64,000 nucleotides of DNA, taken from positions 7,210,814 through 7,274,813 of the forward strand of contig NC_066833.1 in assembly GCF_001640805.2 (NCBI RefSeq), given 5' to 3'. The DNA comes from Lates calcarifer. Its lineage: Eukaryota > Chordata > Actinopteri > Centropomidae. The notes under the pieces were generated by a model. The model searched no databases, was not told the DNA's origin, and saw only the letters and a list, made by a program, of their open reading frames with translations. The position numbers were made by a program, and so were the translations under genes. Below are positions 53,101 through 57,760 of the stretch, piece after piece. The first letter of the stretch is position 1; each line of letters opens with the position of its first letter.

Positions 53101-56100
53101 CAGGGATCCATCTTAACCTTTCCTATCAACATGACTCTATATAGGATCCTTCCAAATCATGACAGAAACATGGAGCATAACCACAGTGACCCATCCCGGT
53201 GTTTTTGATCATGTCAGTCTCCTGACATTTGTTGTCCTTGCTGTTATTGTTGTTGCTGTGTGGATGTGGTGTTGACAGCCGTTGTGTTGTTGAGAGCCTG
53301 AACTCATTAGCTTTAATGACCAGAGGGGGCAGCCAAACTATGCTGGATGTTCAGCCGATGTCACTGCAGCACTGTTTATCCAGCAGTTTCCCTCTCCTCC
53401 AGGCCAATTTATAATGTTCAGCGTTATGTATTTCACCGACTCTAACCTGATTATACTCCTGCCTCGGTCCCCAGAGCTGTTCAGATGAATTACATTAGTC
53501 TAATGCTTCCCTTGGAAAGTGTTTCACCTTATGTTCAGCTTTTACCAAGACTCAGCAATTGCATTAGAATAAAATGTGAGTTTTAGACTTGTTTTTATTT
53601 AAAAGAGCTGCAGTGAATTCCTGCCATCTCATATGTTAGTGTATTGAGTATGTTTGACATGAACTAAATTAAATTTGTTCAATTGGTTTGCTTTACTTCT
53701 GAATACACTTATAGTGCACAAGCTATAACCTCAATGTTAGTGGAGGTATTTTATCCACCAGCAGGCAATAATTACTCACTGATATTATTTGTATCTCTTA
53801 CAGAAAACTGGAAAAAACCTCCATCAATTCTATGATTGAGTCCTCAAAACTTAATTATAACTTAATACTAAAAATATCTTCCTGTGTAAAAGAATATTTT
53901 CCAATGAAGAACCTAACCCTTACCTTTGTTAATAGGATTTTTCCAGAAATAAGAGACTGTATCTTAAAATAGAATAAGTAGGTATTTCAAAATATGCCTG
54001 AAAGTTGATTAGCAGTGGAAACAGGTTGAAGTATTTTATTGCTTTGTAGGTTTTTTCATTTGTTTTAAGGGAACAGCTCAACATTATGGGGAACACTTTC
54101 ACTGAGAGTCAGATGAGATTGACTGCTCAGCCCCTCCTTGCCTTTCTCTCTGTCTCTCTTTCTCTTGCTTGCTCGCACACACTCTCTCTTGTGCTCTCAT
54201 TCACTCTCTCTTTTACTCATTCTCTCACACTATCTCTCTCTCACTGTCTCTCATACTCTCAATCCCTCACTCTCACACACTCTCTCTCGCACACTCTCAC
54301 ATTCACTCTCTCTCTCACACACACAGTGAACTGTCAAACATTTCTCTCTCTCTCACACACACTCTCTCTCTCTTGCAGCTTGCAGTCACTCTTTCACGCA
54401 CACACATCTGGCACAAACATTCACTTTTACTCTGGGATGAACTGATTAGAATTTGATGGTTAAAGGCCAAGATCACTGTTACCTCACAAAACACATTTTT
54501 GGCCATAACTTCACACACTAATTAACTGCAACTGTACTGATTAGTAGCGGTATATGACCGGTAATTCTAGTTTTGAAAATTAATATGGCATAAATCAGGG
54601 AACACAAACTATGTTTGTTCAAGGGCCAAAATTTTTCAGTATGATGGACTCCTAAACATGGGAAATCAGAACTCAGGCAGATTAAGTAGGGCTGAGCAAA
54701 TCAATGCACTGCACACCCTTATATGATTAAATAAGATTTAAATATACTATAGTAAAAAATAAATAAAATAAATAAATAAGATAATCAATATGTGGTGGTC
54801 AGTGATGATGTTGTGGTGGCCATGAATAAATCAATGTATAGAAAACACTGTAGGAATAAAACAAATGCTAGATATGCTAAATACCAAAATACATTTTTTC
54901 ACATTGACTGAATTTATTACATCCATCCATCCATTATCTATACCGCTTATCCATGAAGGGTTGCGGAGGGGTTGGAGCCTATCCCTGCTGTCAATGGGCA
55001 AGAGTCTTATATCCTGGTCCATTGCACGACCAGCACATATAGACAAACAACCATTCACACCTACGGGCAATTTAGAGTCATCAATTAACCTAACCTGCAT
55101 GTCTTTGGACTGTGGGAGGAAGAAGAGAACCCAAGGAGAACATGCAAACTCCACATACTCCACTCCACACTGGGCTTGACTCAGGGCTTGAACCTGGAAC
55201 CTTCTTACTGTGAGGCAACATTGCTAACCACTGCACCATGCTGACCTGAAATTTCATCTCCTTTTCCCCAAAATAGTAAACACAAACTCCATAATTCAAG
55301 CTACAGTCTCAAAACCTTTGACTTGTCTTGCAAAATCGAGCAATTGATTCAAAACAGTTTTAACTTCATTCAAAACCAAACTGCTGTCAGAAGACACACA
55401 AAGCCAGCTAATGCATACACACTACTCAGCAATCACTACACACTCATAAACAAATGCAAAACACAGTACTCTGGCCATAGCAGGAAAAAAATCATTAATT
55501 TGCTGTAGGATATTTGCACATTCTTGCACTTATGAAAACGTATGCAAACAAGAAATCCTGCAGCAAAAATTAAAAACCGCGTTATGATTTTACAGCAAGC
55601 AATATCATTCATTCTGCCTCAGCATCATGTCGCGGCCAGGTCAGGACTTCATCTACATCACAGGCAGTCCTCTTCTTTGCTAGGCAACGGGGAAGGAATC
55701 CTTTTGCCAAATCCAGCCTTGAAAAGATTCTACTTCTGTATCATCACATGCAGCATTCATTGACTGGAGGAGATTTTACTATGATTTTCCAAAAATCATG
55801 GAATCTGTTTTCTTCTCTGAATGTCCTGACAATGGAGGCCACTGAGAACCGGCTTAAATTTGGTTGCACGCGTTGTCTTGCTTCTCTCATAGTCATGCCA
55901 TGAACAAGAACGTGATCTATGATCATTGCTCTAATTTCATCTGAAATTATAGCTCTTGTTCTTGGTCTTCCTCGTCCTCTTCCTCCTTGTCCACCACCTC
56001 TGACACGCACTCCTCTTCCTCTTCTGTTGTTGCACTCCATCGTTGAAATCATAATCCAACTCATACATGCCACTTGTATTTGAAATGGCTTATATCCCGT

Positions 56101-56733
56101 TTACTGAATGGGTTCCATACATCACTGACTTCGTGACGTGTGCTAAGTTTTGAGTGGTGGTGTGTTAACAATGACAACAGAAGTGTTGTGTTTGACTTTT
56201 GGGGCCTGTGTGTGCCATTCTGGGTCAAAGTGCACCACACTGCAAAATGTGTTTTGTGAATGAGAAAGTGTTTAGAGTTTTGCAAAATGGGTGTTTCAGA
56301 TTTGCAAATTGTGTCTAACCAGATGAACAGTGTTTAGTTTTGCCAACTGTGTGATTGACTTGATTAAGTTATTTTAGCAGTTGACAGTTTAGTTTAGAAA
56401 ATAGGCAATTCAGAAAAACTGTAATATTCTGCAGGCTAGATGGGAAGATTTGGGGGGGGGCTGCAGGCCACCAGTTGATGATCCCTGGTGTAAACTATCA
56501 ATAAGCTATGAGAGTGGTAAGTTTAATGTTTCTTTTCTTCTCTGCTGTCTTTTAAGACACTGAACAAAAACAACCTGCTGCCAGATGAAAGATCCAACTT
56601 CTATCCAACACCGCTCCAGCAGACGAATGTCTACACCACCACCTACTATCCCGCAGCGCTCGGAAAATACGACTACCAGCCCAACTCCTCCCCTTCACCA
56701 TGCCGGACCTACAACCACAGCAACAACAGCTGA
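5446..56733 (+). CDS. sema5b: semaphorin-5B, 3' portion in 18 exons (5'-incomplete)
   Basis: Class 5 semaphorins are type I membrane guidance proteins that signal through plexins and proteoglycans in axon guidance and neurite repulsion. Eighteen exons join to about 994 residues: partial sema domain (about 1-405), PSI (about 406-444), seven TSP1 modules (about 445-852), linker, transmembrane helix (about 874-896) and a cytoplasmic tail of about 98 residues. The class is fixed by sema + PSI + seven TSP1 + TM, an order found only in class 5. The B paralog is chosen because of the motifs ATEW...[45 protein letters not shown] and [12 protein letters not shown], which as I remember the family belong to SEMA5B and not SEMA5A. 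About 100-150 N-terminal residues, including the signal peptide, are missing and should lie upstream. All junction phases agree except in exon 13, which has two extra bases. Teleosts may carry two sema5b copies; which one this is cannot be told. Confidence 0.93.
5509..6333 (+). other. Intron, 825 bp
   Basis: Ordinary AT-rich intron ending in a pyrimidine tract and CAG. No other feature seen. Confidence 0.9.
6334..6432 (+). CDS. sema5b: sema5b exon 2 (sema domain, ECQNY segment)
   Basis: 99 nt, 33 codons, phase 0-0. It encodes [17 protein letters not shown] followed by [21 protein letters not shown] and CGTNAF are hallmark sema-domain motifs, and their cysteines form conserved disulphides. 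NKT is a potential N-glycosylation site. Acceptor TTTGCAG, donor GAG|GTATGG. The next intron is only 146 bp. Confidence 0.97.
6579..6792 (+). CDS. sema5b: sema5b exon 3 (sema domain)
   Basis: 214 nt, starts in phase 0 and leaves one base (G). It encodes [20 protein letters not shown] followed by [20 protein letters not shown] and a stretch ending [22 protein letters not shown] and DFSGRD are core sema beta-propeller motifs. Two N-glycosylation sequons (NMS, NST) are present. The donor is AATG|GTACAG; the leftover G joins AG of exon 4 to make Glu. Confidence 0.97.
8113..8141. repeat. GT microsatellite
   Basis: Uninterrupted GT run within the intron. Confidence 0.95.
10039..10061. repeat. CA microsatellite
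   Basis: Short CA run within the intron; it produces low-complexity open frames on both strands that are not genes. Confidence 0.9.
12022..12307 (+). CDS. sema5b: sema5b exon 4 (sema domain core)
   Basis: 286 nt. The first two bases complete Glu with exon 3, and two bases (GT) are left at the end. It encodes a highly conserved stretch: [20 protein letters not shown], then [43 protein letters not shown] and [19 protein letters not shown] and W.TF.KARLNCS are diagnostic sema-domain motifs. Acceptor CTGTTAG, donor GT|GTGAGT. It is followed by the largest intron in the window. Confidence 0.97.
12536..12748 (-). mobile_element. tRNA-derived SINE, minus orientation
   Basis: Read on the minus strand it starts with a tRNA-like head (GGTGGCTGTGATGCAGGAGG) and a recognisable Pol III B box (GGTTTGATCCC, 12680-12690), followed by a body ending near a CACTATATAGG-like tail. 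The head, the B-box spacing and the CTCCTCCAGTCCAC block are shared with the plus-strand copy at 20518, so both belong to one SINE family. The A box is eroded here. Confidence 0.75.
14609..14680 (+). repeat. Fragment of a teleost interspersed repeat
   Basis: AAGGAATAGTTTTGGGAAAT followed by GCTTACTTGCTTTCTTTCCA and GATGAGAAGATCAATA resembles a common fish repeat. Related diverged pieces lie at 1652 and 54063. Confidence 0.45.
16084..17296 (+). mobile_element. hAT-like DNA transposon remnant (ZMYM1-like transposase)
   Basis: CAGTGGCG at 16084-16091 matches the CAGNGGCG start typical of hAT terminal inverted repeats. A fragment at 16453-16689 reads [18 protein letters not shown] then [15 protein letters not shown] and [19 protein letters not shown], which resembles the C-terminal part of fish hAT transposases of the ZMYM1-like kind. 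Most of the transposase is absent, so this is an internally deleted, inactive copy. I could not find a convincing matching right end; 17296 is a guess based on repeat-like sequence continuing to there. Confidence 0.55.
16453..16689 (+). pseudogene. hAT transposase C-terminal fragment
   Basis: Open frame of about 79 codons matching the C-terminal end of a ZMYM1-like hAT transposase ([24 protein letters not shown]). It lacks the catalytic core and diverges after AIELF, so it cannot be functional. It lies inside a sema5b intron. Confidence 0.6.
17995..18300. promoter_or_regulatory. Candidate conserved noncoding element
   Basis: Dense homeodomain-type cores: TTTTAATTAACT (about 18003), CTAATTATGAG, CTTAATTAATGG, TTTAATTCATTAG and CAATTAAG within 300 bp of otherwise balanced, non-repetitive sequence. 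Such clusters are common in developmental enhancers. This is inference from composition only; a conservation search would decide. Confidence 0.3.
20518..20790 (+). mobile_element. tRNA-derived SINE, plus orientation
   Basis: Has a Pol III A box (TGGCTCATGAG, 20531-20541) and a perfect B box (GGTTCGATTCC, 20575-20585) in a tRNA-like head. The body continues to an AAAAAAAAAAAGCGCTATATA tail and ends at about 20790. The same family lies in reverse at 12536-12748. The intact boxes suggest it is younger than that copy. Confidence 0.8.
22513..22536. repeat. Poly-T tract
   Basis: Run of about two dozen T in the intron. Confidence 0.95.
23693..23828 (+). CDS. sema5b: sema5b exon 5 (sema domain)
   Basis: 136 nt; the first base completes Val with exon 4, then 45 codons. 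It encodes [20 protein letters not shown] then [16 protein letters not shown] and ends [16 protein letters not shown]...F.GPF is a standard sema motif. The acceptor is unusual (CTATAAAG|C, not CAG or TAG) and the donor is GTTAGT; phase and homology on both sides support this boundary. Confidence 0.95.
23829..24679 (+). other. Intron, 851 bp
   Basis: AT-rich intron, nothing recognisable; ends TTTCTCCAG. Confidence 0.9.
24680..24887 (+). CDS. sema5b: sema5b exon 6 (sema domain)
   Basis: 208 nt, phase 0 at the start, one base (G) left at the end. It encodes [20 protein letters not shown], then [15 protein letters not shown] and [32 protein letters not shown] is shared with class 5 semaphorins; FS.LVVD.VQ..DTLYHV.YI is the blade strand before the last propeller blade. 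Donor ACAG|GTTAGT. The next intron is only 111 bp. Confidence 0.96.
24999..25206 (+). CDS. sema5b: sema5b exon 7 (end of sema domain)
   Basis: 208 nt; two bases complete Glu, and two bases (AC) are left over. It encodes [40 protein letters not shown] and [20 protein letters not shown] before [23 protein letters not shown] and V..PLERC are the closing sema-domain motifs. Donor AC|GTAAGT. A 10.7 kb intron follows. Confidence 0.96.
25645..26040 (-). mobile_element. Non-LTR retrotransposon (LINE) fragment, minus strand
   Basis: The minus strand reads [20 protein letters not shown] then [19 protein letters not shown] and RESKDV, a stop, RRKVERKL. The [10 protein letters not shown]...K..Q..LK..LRE.K..YRRK.E.KL pattern sits between the endonuclease and reverse transcriptase regions of fish jockey-type LINEs. 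An in-frame stop and missing flanks show it is a dead, truncated copy. Confidence 0.6.
26851..26920. repeat. CA microsatellite
   Basis: About 70 bp of CA with few interruptions. Confidence 0.97.
28641..28698. repeat. Alternating pyrimidine-purine tract (TG)n(CG)n(CA)n(TG)n
   Basis: 58 bp in which every dinucleotide is pyrimidine-purine. The centre GTGTGCGCGCGCACAC is self-complementary. Such tracts favour left-handed Z-DNA and can extrude a hairpin. Confidence 0.9.
29372..29423. repeat. GT microsatellite
   Basis: Near-continuous GT repeat in the intron. Confidence 0.95.
30945..31085 (+). repeat. Degenerate copy of a widespread teleost repeat
   Basis: GTGACTCTAAACTGCTTATAGGTGTCAATG and ATAAGCCGGTATAGATAATGAATGG are plus-strand versions of blocks seen in reverse at 54918-55247 (CCATTATCTATACCGCTTATCC; GGGCAATTTAGAGTCA). 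The copy is short and diverged. Confidence 0.55.
31790..32250. promoter_or_regulatory. Candidate conserved noncoding element
   Basis: Non-repetitive stretch with many AT-hook/homeodomain-like cores (AGCTAATTATGG, CATAATTTATC, GCAATTATAC). Identified by composition alone; could be ordinary intron. Confidence 0.22.
33330..33600. promoter_or_regulatory. Candidate conserved noncoding element
   Basis: Low-repeat stretch with GAGCTAATTAGGCC and CTTATTAATTG cores and a balanced base composition unlike the flanking intron. Inference only. Confidence 0.22.
34970..35642 (+). mobile_element. LINE 3' end, plus strand, 5'-truncated
   Basis: One frame reads [20 protein letters not shown] then [20 protein letters not shown]; after a frameshift near 35115 another reads [20 protein letters not shown] and RLRNSFYPK. 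This is the C-terminal end of a fish jockey-type reverse transcriptase (AL...I.TAQKI.G..LPSL.DI; R..RLKNSFYP). The stop is followed by an AT-rich 3' UTR ending TGTAATGACAATAAAGGAAT, a typical fish LINE tail. Confidence 0.75.
35898..36015 (+). CDS. sema5b: sema5b exon 8 (PSI domain)
   Basis: 118 nt; one base completes Thr, then 39 codons. It encodes [20 protein letters not shown] followed by [20 protein letters not shown]...RDPYCGWD is the PSI signature. NMS and NIT are sequons. Acceptor CCCTGCAG, donor CCG|GTAAGA. Confidence 0.97.
36016..36481 (+). other. Intron, 466 bp
   Basis: Contains a loose repeat of TGAATTAGAT-like units at about 36225-36290; otherwise plain. Ends TTTTCCAG. Confidence 0.9.
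36482..36666 (+). CDS. sema5b: sema5b exon 9 (first TSP1 module)
   Basis: 185 nt, phase 0 start, two bases (AG) left. It encodes [40 protein letters not shown] and [20 protein letters not shown]. It carries a WxxW-type tryptophan pair (GPWAPW) and the C..C.R.R.C pattern of the first class 5 TSP1 module, with the acidic loop typical of that module. Donor AG|GTAGGG. Confidence 0.97.
36667..38526 (+). other. Intron, 1.9 kb
   Basis: Contains a badly decayed plus-strand LINE (36965-37480); the rest is AT-rich with no recognisable feature. The acceptor is weak in pyrimidines (TGTTGCCATAG). Confidence 0.85.
36965..37480 (+). mobile_element. Decayed L2-like LINE fragment
   Basis: Pieces read [18 protein letters not shown] (from about 37254), preceded by a degenerate match to the usual SRLDYCN region near 37130-37160. 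The LHWLP...R..FKIL motif closes the reverse transcriptase of fish L2/Maui-like elements. Many stops and frameshifts are present. Confidence 0.5.
38527..38670 (+). CDS. sema5b: sema5b exon 10 (second TSP1 module)
   Basis: 144 nt; one base completes Arg, two bases are left. It encodes [20 protein letters not shown] then [20 protein letters not shown] and VGLSRDE. A canonical TSP1 module: WTPWSSW, CS.TCG.G, R.RSC, HGG..C.G. The tryptophans are expected C-mannosylation sites and CSTTCG an O-fucosylation site, from knowledge of TSP1 repeats. Donor AG|GTGAGA. Confidence 0.98.
38671..39093 (+). other. Intron, 423 bp
   Basis: AT-rich intron ending in CTCCACAG; nothing else seen. Confidence 0.9.
39094..39241 (+). 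CDS. sema5b: sema5b exon 11 (end of TSP1-2, third TSP1 module)
   Basis: 148 nt; one base completes Arg, then 49 codons. It encodes FCNEGVSCP, closing TSP1-2, then [54 protein letters not shown] and R.R.C are clear TSP1 signatures. Donor CTG|GTAGGA. Confidence 0.97.
39242..40281 (+). other. Intron, 1.0 kb
   Basis: Ordinary AT-rich intron, no repeat or exon recognised; ends TTTCATTCAG. Confidence 0.9.
40282..40507 (+). CDS. sema5b: sema5b exon 12 (end of TSP1-3, fourth TSP1 module)
   Basis: 226 nt, phase 0 start, one base (A) left. It encodes [40 protein letters not shown] and [20 protein letters not shown], ending in ACETD. This is the atypical class 5 module with [10 protein letters not shown] and no CSxx[14 protein letters not shown] is a SEMA5B-type signature. 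NVT is a sequon. Donor GATA|GTAAGT; the next exon completes Thr. Confidence 0.97.
40508..41927 (+). other. Intron, 1.4 kb
   Basis: Contains a short GT stretch (about 41075-41097); otherwise nothing recognised. Ends CTATCTTTCTAG. Confidence 0.9.
41928..42142 (+). CDS. sema5b: sema5b exon 13 (fifth TSP1 module), frame-disrupted
   Basis: 215 nt. It opens in frame with exon 12 as [20 protein letters not shown] then [17 protein letters not shown]. After GYRT the expected TSP1 residues RRRSCSGP appear in the +1 frame (from about 42035), and [20 protein letters not shown], matching the module end, appears in the +2 frame up to the donor CCTG|GTGAGT. The length is two more than flanking phases allow, consistent with one extra base in ACTCCGTCG and one in CAGGAGGGG. 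Read uncorrected, the frame meets TGA at once across the exon 14 junction. Both splice sites are intact and flanking phases are 1-1, so skipping would be in frame. It could be an assembly error or a real mutation. Confidence 0.9.
43937..44530 (-). mobile_element. LINE 3' part, minus strand, 5'-truncated
   Basis: The minus strand reads [20 protein letters not shown] then [40 protein letters not shown], followed by a 3' UTR ending GGAATCAATAAAGTCAAGTC. HPLH...RS.FS.RL.LP...T.R..NSF.P.AI.LYN is the end of a fish non-LTR reverse transcriptase. The short tail unit TCTAAAG is repeated. The tail (GGGA..CAATAAAGT) resembles that at 48481, so related elements may be involved. Confidence 0.7.
44545..44710. 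repeat. AAGTC-rich degenerate repeat
   Basis: Loose array of CAAGTC/GAGTC units (AGTCAAGTCT, CAAGTCATTC, AAGTCAAGTG). The same kind of sequence returns at 45855-45935 (GGGAGTCAAGTCTCAGGGAC, CCCAAGTCATTGTGA). Confidence 0.7.
44846..44950. repeat. GTCAG-rich degenerate repeat
   Basis: Many imperfect CAGTCAG/GTCAG units with variable spacing; a further patch at about 45078-45115. Confidence 0.75.
46101..46271 (+). CDS. sema5b: sema5b exon 14 (sixth TSP1 module)
   Basis: 171 nt; two bases complete Val and one base (G) is left (phase 1-1). It encodes [20 protein letters not shown] then [20 protein letters not shown] and [17 protein letters not shown] complete canonical TSP1 module on one exon. 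HTEEALCNT is a family hallmark. The acceptor TGTGTGTATTGCAG is preceded by TG-rich rather than pyrimidine-rich DNA. Confidence 0.98.
46272..48235 (+). other. Intron, 2.0 kb
   Basis: No repeat recognised. The part 47030-47600 is a candidate conserved noncoding element; the rest is AT-rich. Ends TTCTGTGTTTAG. Confidence 0.85.
47030..47600. promoter_or_regulatory. Candidate conserved noncoding element
   Basis: Non-repetitive, more balanced composition than surroundings. It has spaced homeodomain-like and HMG-like cores (GTAATTATAG, GTAATTAGAAGC, TTTGATTAAAG, CAATTAAAG). Suggestive of an enhancer, by composition only. Confidence 0.28.
48236..48373 (+). CDS. sema5b: sema5b exon 15 (seventh TSP1 module)
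   Basis: 138 nt, phase 1-1. It encodes [20 protein letters not shown] then [20 protein letters not shown] and CNEIP. The module lacks the CSxxC pair (CDDSG), which is normal for the last class 5 TSP1 repeat. NST is a sequon. Donor CCTG|GTGAGT; only 39 bases later a GATA microsatellite begins. Confidence 0.95.
48413..48480. repeat. AGAT tetranucleotide microsatellite, 17 units
   Basis: 68 bp of uninterrupted AGAT. It abuts a LINE-type 3' end, so it probably grew from the element's ATCT tail. Confidence 0.97.
48481..48580 (-). mobile_element. LINE 3' tail, minus strand
   Basis: On the minus strand it reads TTAAATTCCCTTCGGGATTA then ATAAAGT followed by ATCT repeats, a widespread fish retroelement tail. 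Family uncertain; only the end is present. Confidence 0.55.
48600..48872 (-). mobile_element. tRNA-derived SINE-like element, minus strand
   Basis: The minus strand begins GGGGAGTGATGGCCTAAGGG with GTAGAGAAG, then a diverged B box (AGTTCAGTCCC), matching the layout of fish tRNA SINEs. It differs from the family at 12536 and 20518. Confidence 0.6.
49805..49841. repeat. CA microsatellite
   Basis: Uninterrupted CA run. Confidence 0.95.
50105..50158 (+). repeat. GT microsatellite next to a splice acceptor
   Basis: 54 bp of GT with one GC interruption, ending 29 bases before the 45-nt exon 16. In the transcript it is a UG repeat overlapping the branch point and pyrimidine-tract region. Confidence 0.97.
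50188..50232 (+). CDS. sema5b: sema5b exon 16 (45-nt juxtamembrane linker)
   Basis: 45 nt, phase 1-1, encoding [15 protein letters not shown] (first residue shared with exon 15). With exon 15 it makes EIPVILPAS, a SEMA5B signature between the last TSP1 repeat and the membrane. Acceptor CTCTCTGCAG, donor GGAG|GTAAGT. Its size, symmetrical phase and the adjacent UG repeat make it a candidate cassette exon. Confidence 0.92.
50233..51276 (+). other. Intron, 1.0 kb
   Basis: AT-rich, nothing recognised; ends CATTTCTCAG. Confidence 0.9.
51277..51482 (+). CDS. sema5b: sema5b exon 17 (transmembrane helix and proximal tail)
   Basis: 206 nt; two bases complete Ala, then 68 codons. It encodes [20 protein letters not shown] then [20 protein letters not shown], then a tail with [20 protein letters not shown] before FK. 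The hydrophobic helix runs about residues 874-896 of the joined protein and is followed by basic residues (QRFHK), a stop-transfer layout. The [11 protein letters not shown] segment is shared with SEMA5B. Donor AAG|GTATGC. Confidence 0.97.
54063..54132 (+). repeat. Fragment of a teleost interspersed repeat
   Basis: AAGGGAACAGCTCAACATTA then GAGAGTCAGATGAGATTG resembles the same family as fragments at 1652 and 14609. Confidence 0.4.
54140..54400. repeat. TC/CA-rich low-complexity region
   Basis: Mixture of TCTC and CACA units over about 260 bp. Produces leucine/serine-rich open frames that are not genes. Confidence 0.9.
54918..55247 (-). repeat. Widespread teleost interspersed repeat
   Basis: Blocks CATCCATCCATCCATTATCT, ATACCGCTTATCC, GGGCAATTTAGAGTCA, CCTGCATGTCTTTGGACTGT, GGGAGGAAG, AACATGCAAACTCCAC, TGAGGCAACATTGCTAACCA and CTGCACCA follow in the order of a very common fish repeat. 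Orientation given is a guess. A degenerate plus-orientation piece is at 30945-31085. Confidence 0.75.
55301..56424 (-). mobile_element. Tc1/mariner-like element, internally deleted
   Basis: The right end CAATTCAGAAAAACTGTA (about 56407-56424) mirrors in part TACAGTCTCAAAACC at about 55302, a plausible inverted terminal repeat pair. Between them, the minus strand encodes the N-terminal part of an IS630/Tc1-type transposase. The central DDE region is missing, so the copy is non-autonomous. Confidence 0.6.
55744..56073 (-). pseudogene. Truncated Tc1-like transposase, N-terminal part
   Basis: 109-codon frame with a basic RG-rich segment ([20 protein letters not shown]) then a helix-turn-helix-like stretch ([40 protein letters not shown]). 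This layout matches fish transposase-derived proteins (Tc1/IS630 group). The frame ends soon after FREENR, before any catalytic DDE residue, so it is a deleted remnant. It lies antisense in a sema5b intron. Confidence 0.65.
56557..56733 (+). CDS. sema5b: sema5b exon 18, last coding exon (cytoplasmic tail)
   Basis: 58 codons plus TGA (56731-56733), phase 0 start. It encodes [40 protein letters not shown] and ends [31 protein letters not shown] and [12 protein letters not shown] match the SEMA5B tail; the last residues diverge from mammals as I remember them. Acceptor TTTTAAG is an AAG type. Tyrosine-rich, so phosphorylation is possible but not shown. Confidence 0.96.
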   Translation, partial: TLNKNNLLPDERSNFYPTPLQQTNVYTTTYYPAALGKYDYQPNSSPSPCRTYNHSNNS

Positions 56734-57754
56734 GACACGCCTCACAACTGGCTCTCCAACCCCCCTGCCTCCGCCCCAAGCGGACACCATCCCAATGCTA
56801 TGGTGACATAACTGAACCGACATGAACTGAAATGTTTCTCAGAGCCAGGTTCTTCTGTTCGCCATCGCCCCTCTCCTCACTCCTGTAGTCTCTTCTGCAT
56901 TGTAGGGTTTGTGTTTTCAAGGGTGTTTCTGGAACTTTTCCATCAGGAGATTAGGGTTTTGAAAACAATGCCCATGTCCAGTCAGAAACTGATGAAACCA
57001 GCTTGGGGTTTGTTAAACTAAGAGCCTGACTTGATATAGCAGTGTTAGCTCAGCTTCATCTTCATGTGGGGACCCAGTGGAAAACTTTACTTAAGGCTTT
57101 AGACAGATTATTATGACCAGAACACTTCAGTGCAGGTGCTGAGTCGAGCATCCACTATTGCAGACATGAACAAGAACAGAACATTCATTTCTTTCGATCT
57201 GGGTCACTGTTTTACACCTCTCCATTTCAAGCCACATTCTCAGCCTGTAATGAACTTCGAGTCCCCCAACAACAAAAGCAGTTACTGAGAACAAACAGCA
57301 CATATCTTTATGTCCTTGCCACACAGCATAGAGCAAGAGAACAACAACAAAAGAAAAAACTCAATGGAGCTGATGATGAAATAAATTAAAGATCAATATC
57401 AGCTATCAGTTGCTCGGGCTGGATGCATGCCCTCCATTGTTGGTGTTTCATGTGACAGAAATGATAAGAACATCAGAGTCAATAAAGTTTTTGGACGGCT
57501 GTTTGGAAGAGTCACAAAACTAAACATCAGCTTGAGTTGGAGAGAAATAATCTCTCTAAATCTGCTTATGATCGGAGTCACATCCCTTTTGTGCACAAGG
57601 ACATTCATTTGTGGAGTCAAAGCAAGGGGGCTGTGAGAAGGGGTCTGAACTGTACATAAAGCTTTGGGAATGCCTTGGGTGCCTGTATGCAACAGAGGGC
57701 AGGGGCAAAATTTGTTTTCTTTCTACTTCTTCTGTTTTATTTTTTTCCAAGAAC

Positions 57755-57760
57755 AATAAA
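57755..57760 (+). terminator. AATAAA, possible proximal poly(A) signal
   Basis: Canonical hexamer in ACAATAAAAG, about 1.0 kb after the stop codon; would give a short 3' UTR. Confidence 0.4.

Larger units (their letters stand above)
51483..56556 (+). other. Intron, 5.1 kb
   Basis: Contains a fish repeat fragment (54063-54132), TC/CA-rich low-complexity DNA (54140-54400), a widespread teleost repeat in reverse (54918-55247) and a Tc1-like element (55301-56424). No alternative exon recognised. Ends CTGTCTTTTAAG. Confidence 0.85.

Noticed and set aside
54086..54456. Three overlapping Leu/Ser/His-rich open frames
   Set aside because: Translations of TC/CA low-complexity DNA.
56552..56779. Minus-strand 75-codon open frame
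   Set aside because: Antisense shadow of sema5b exon 18.
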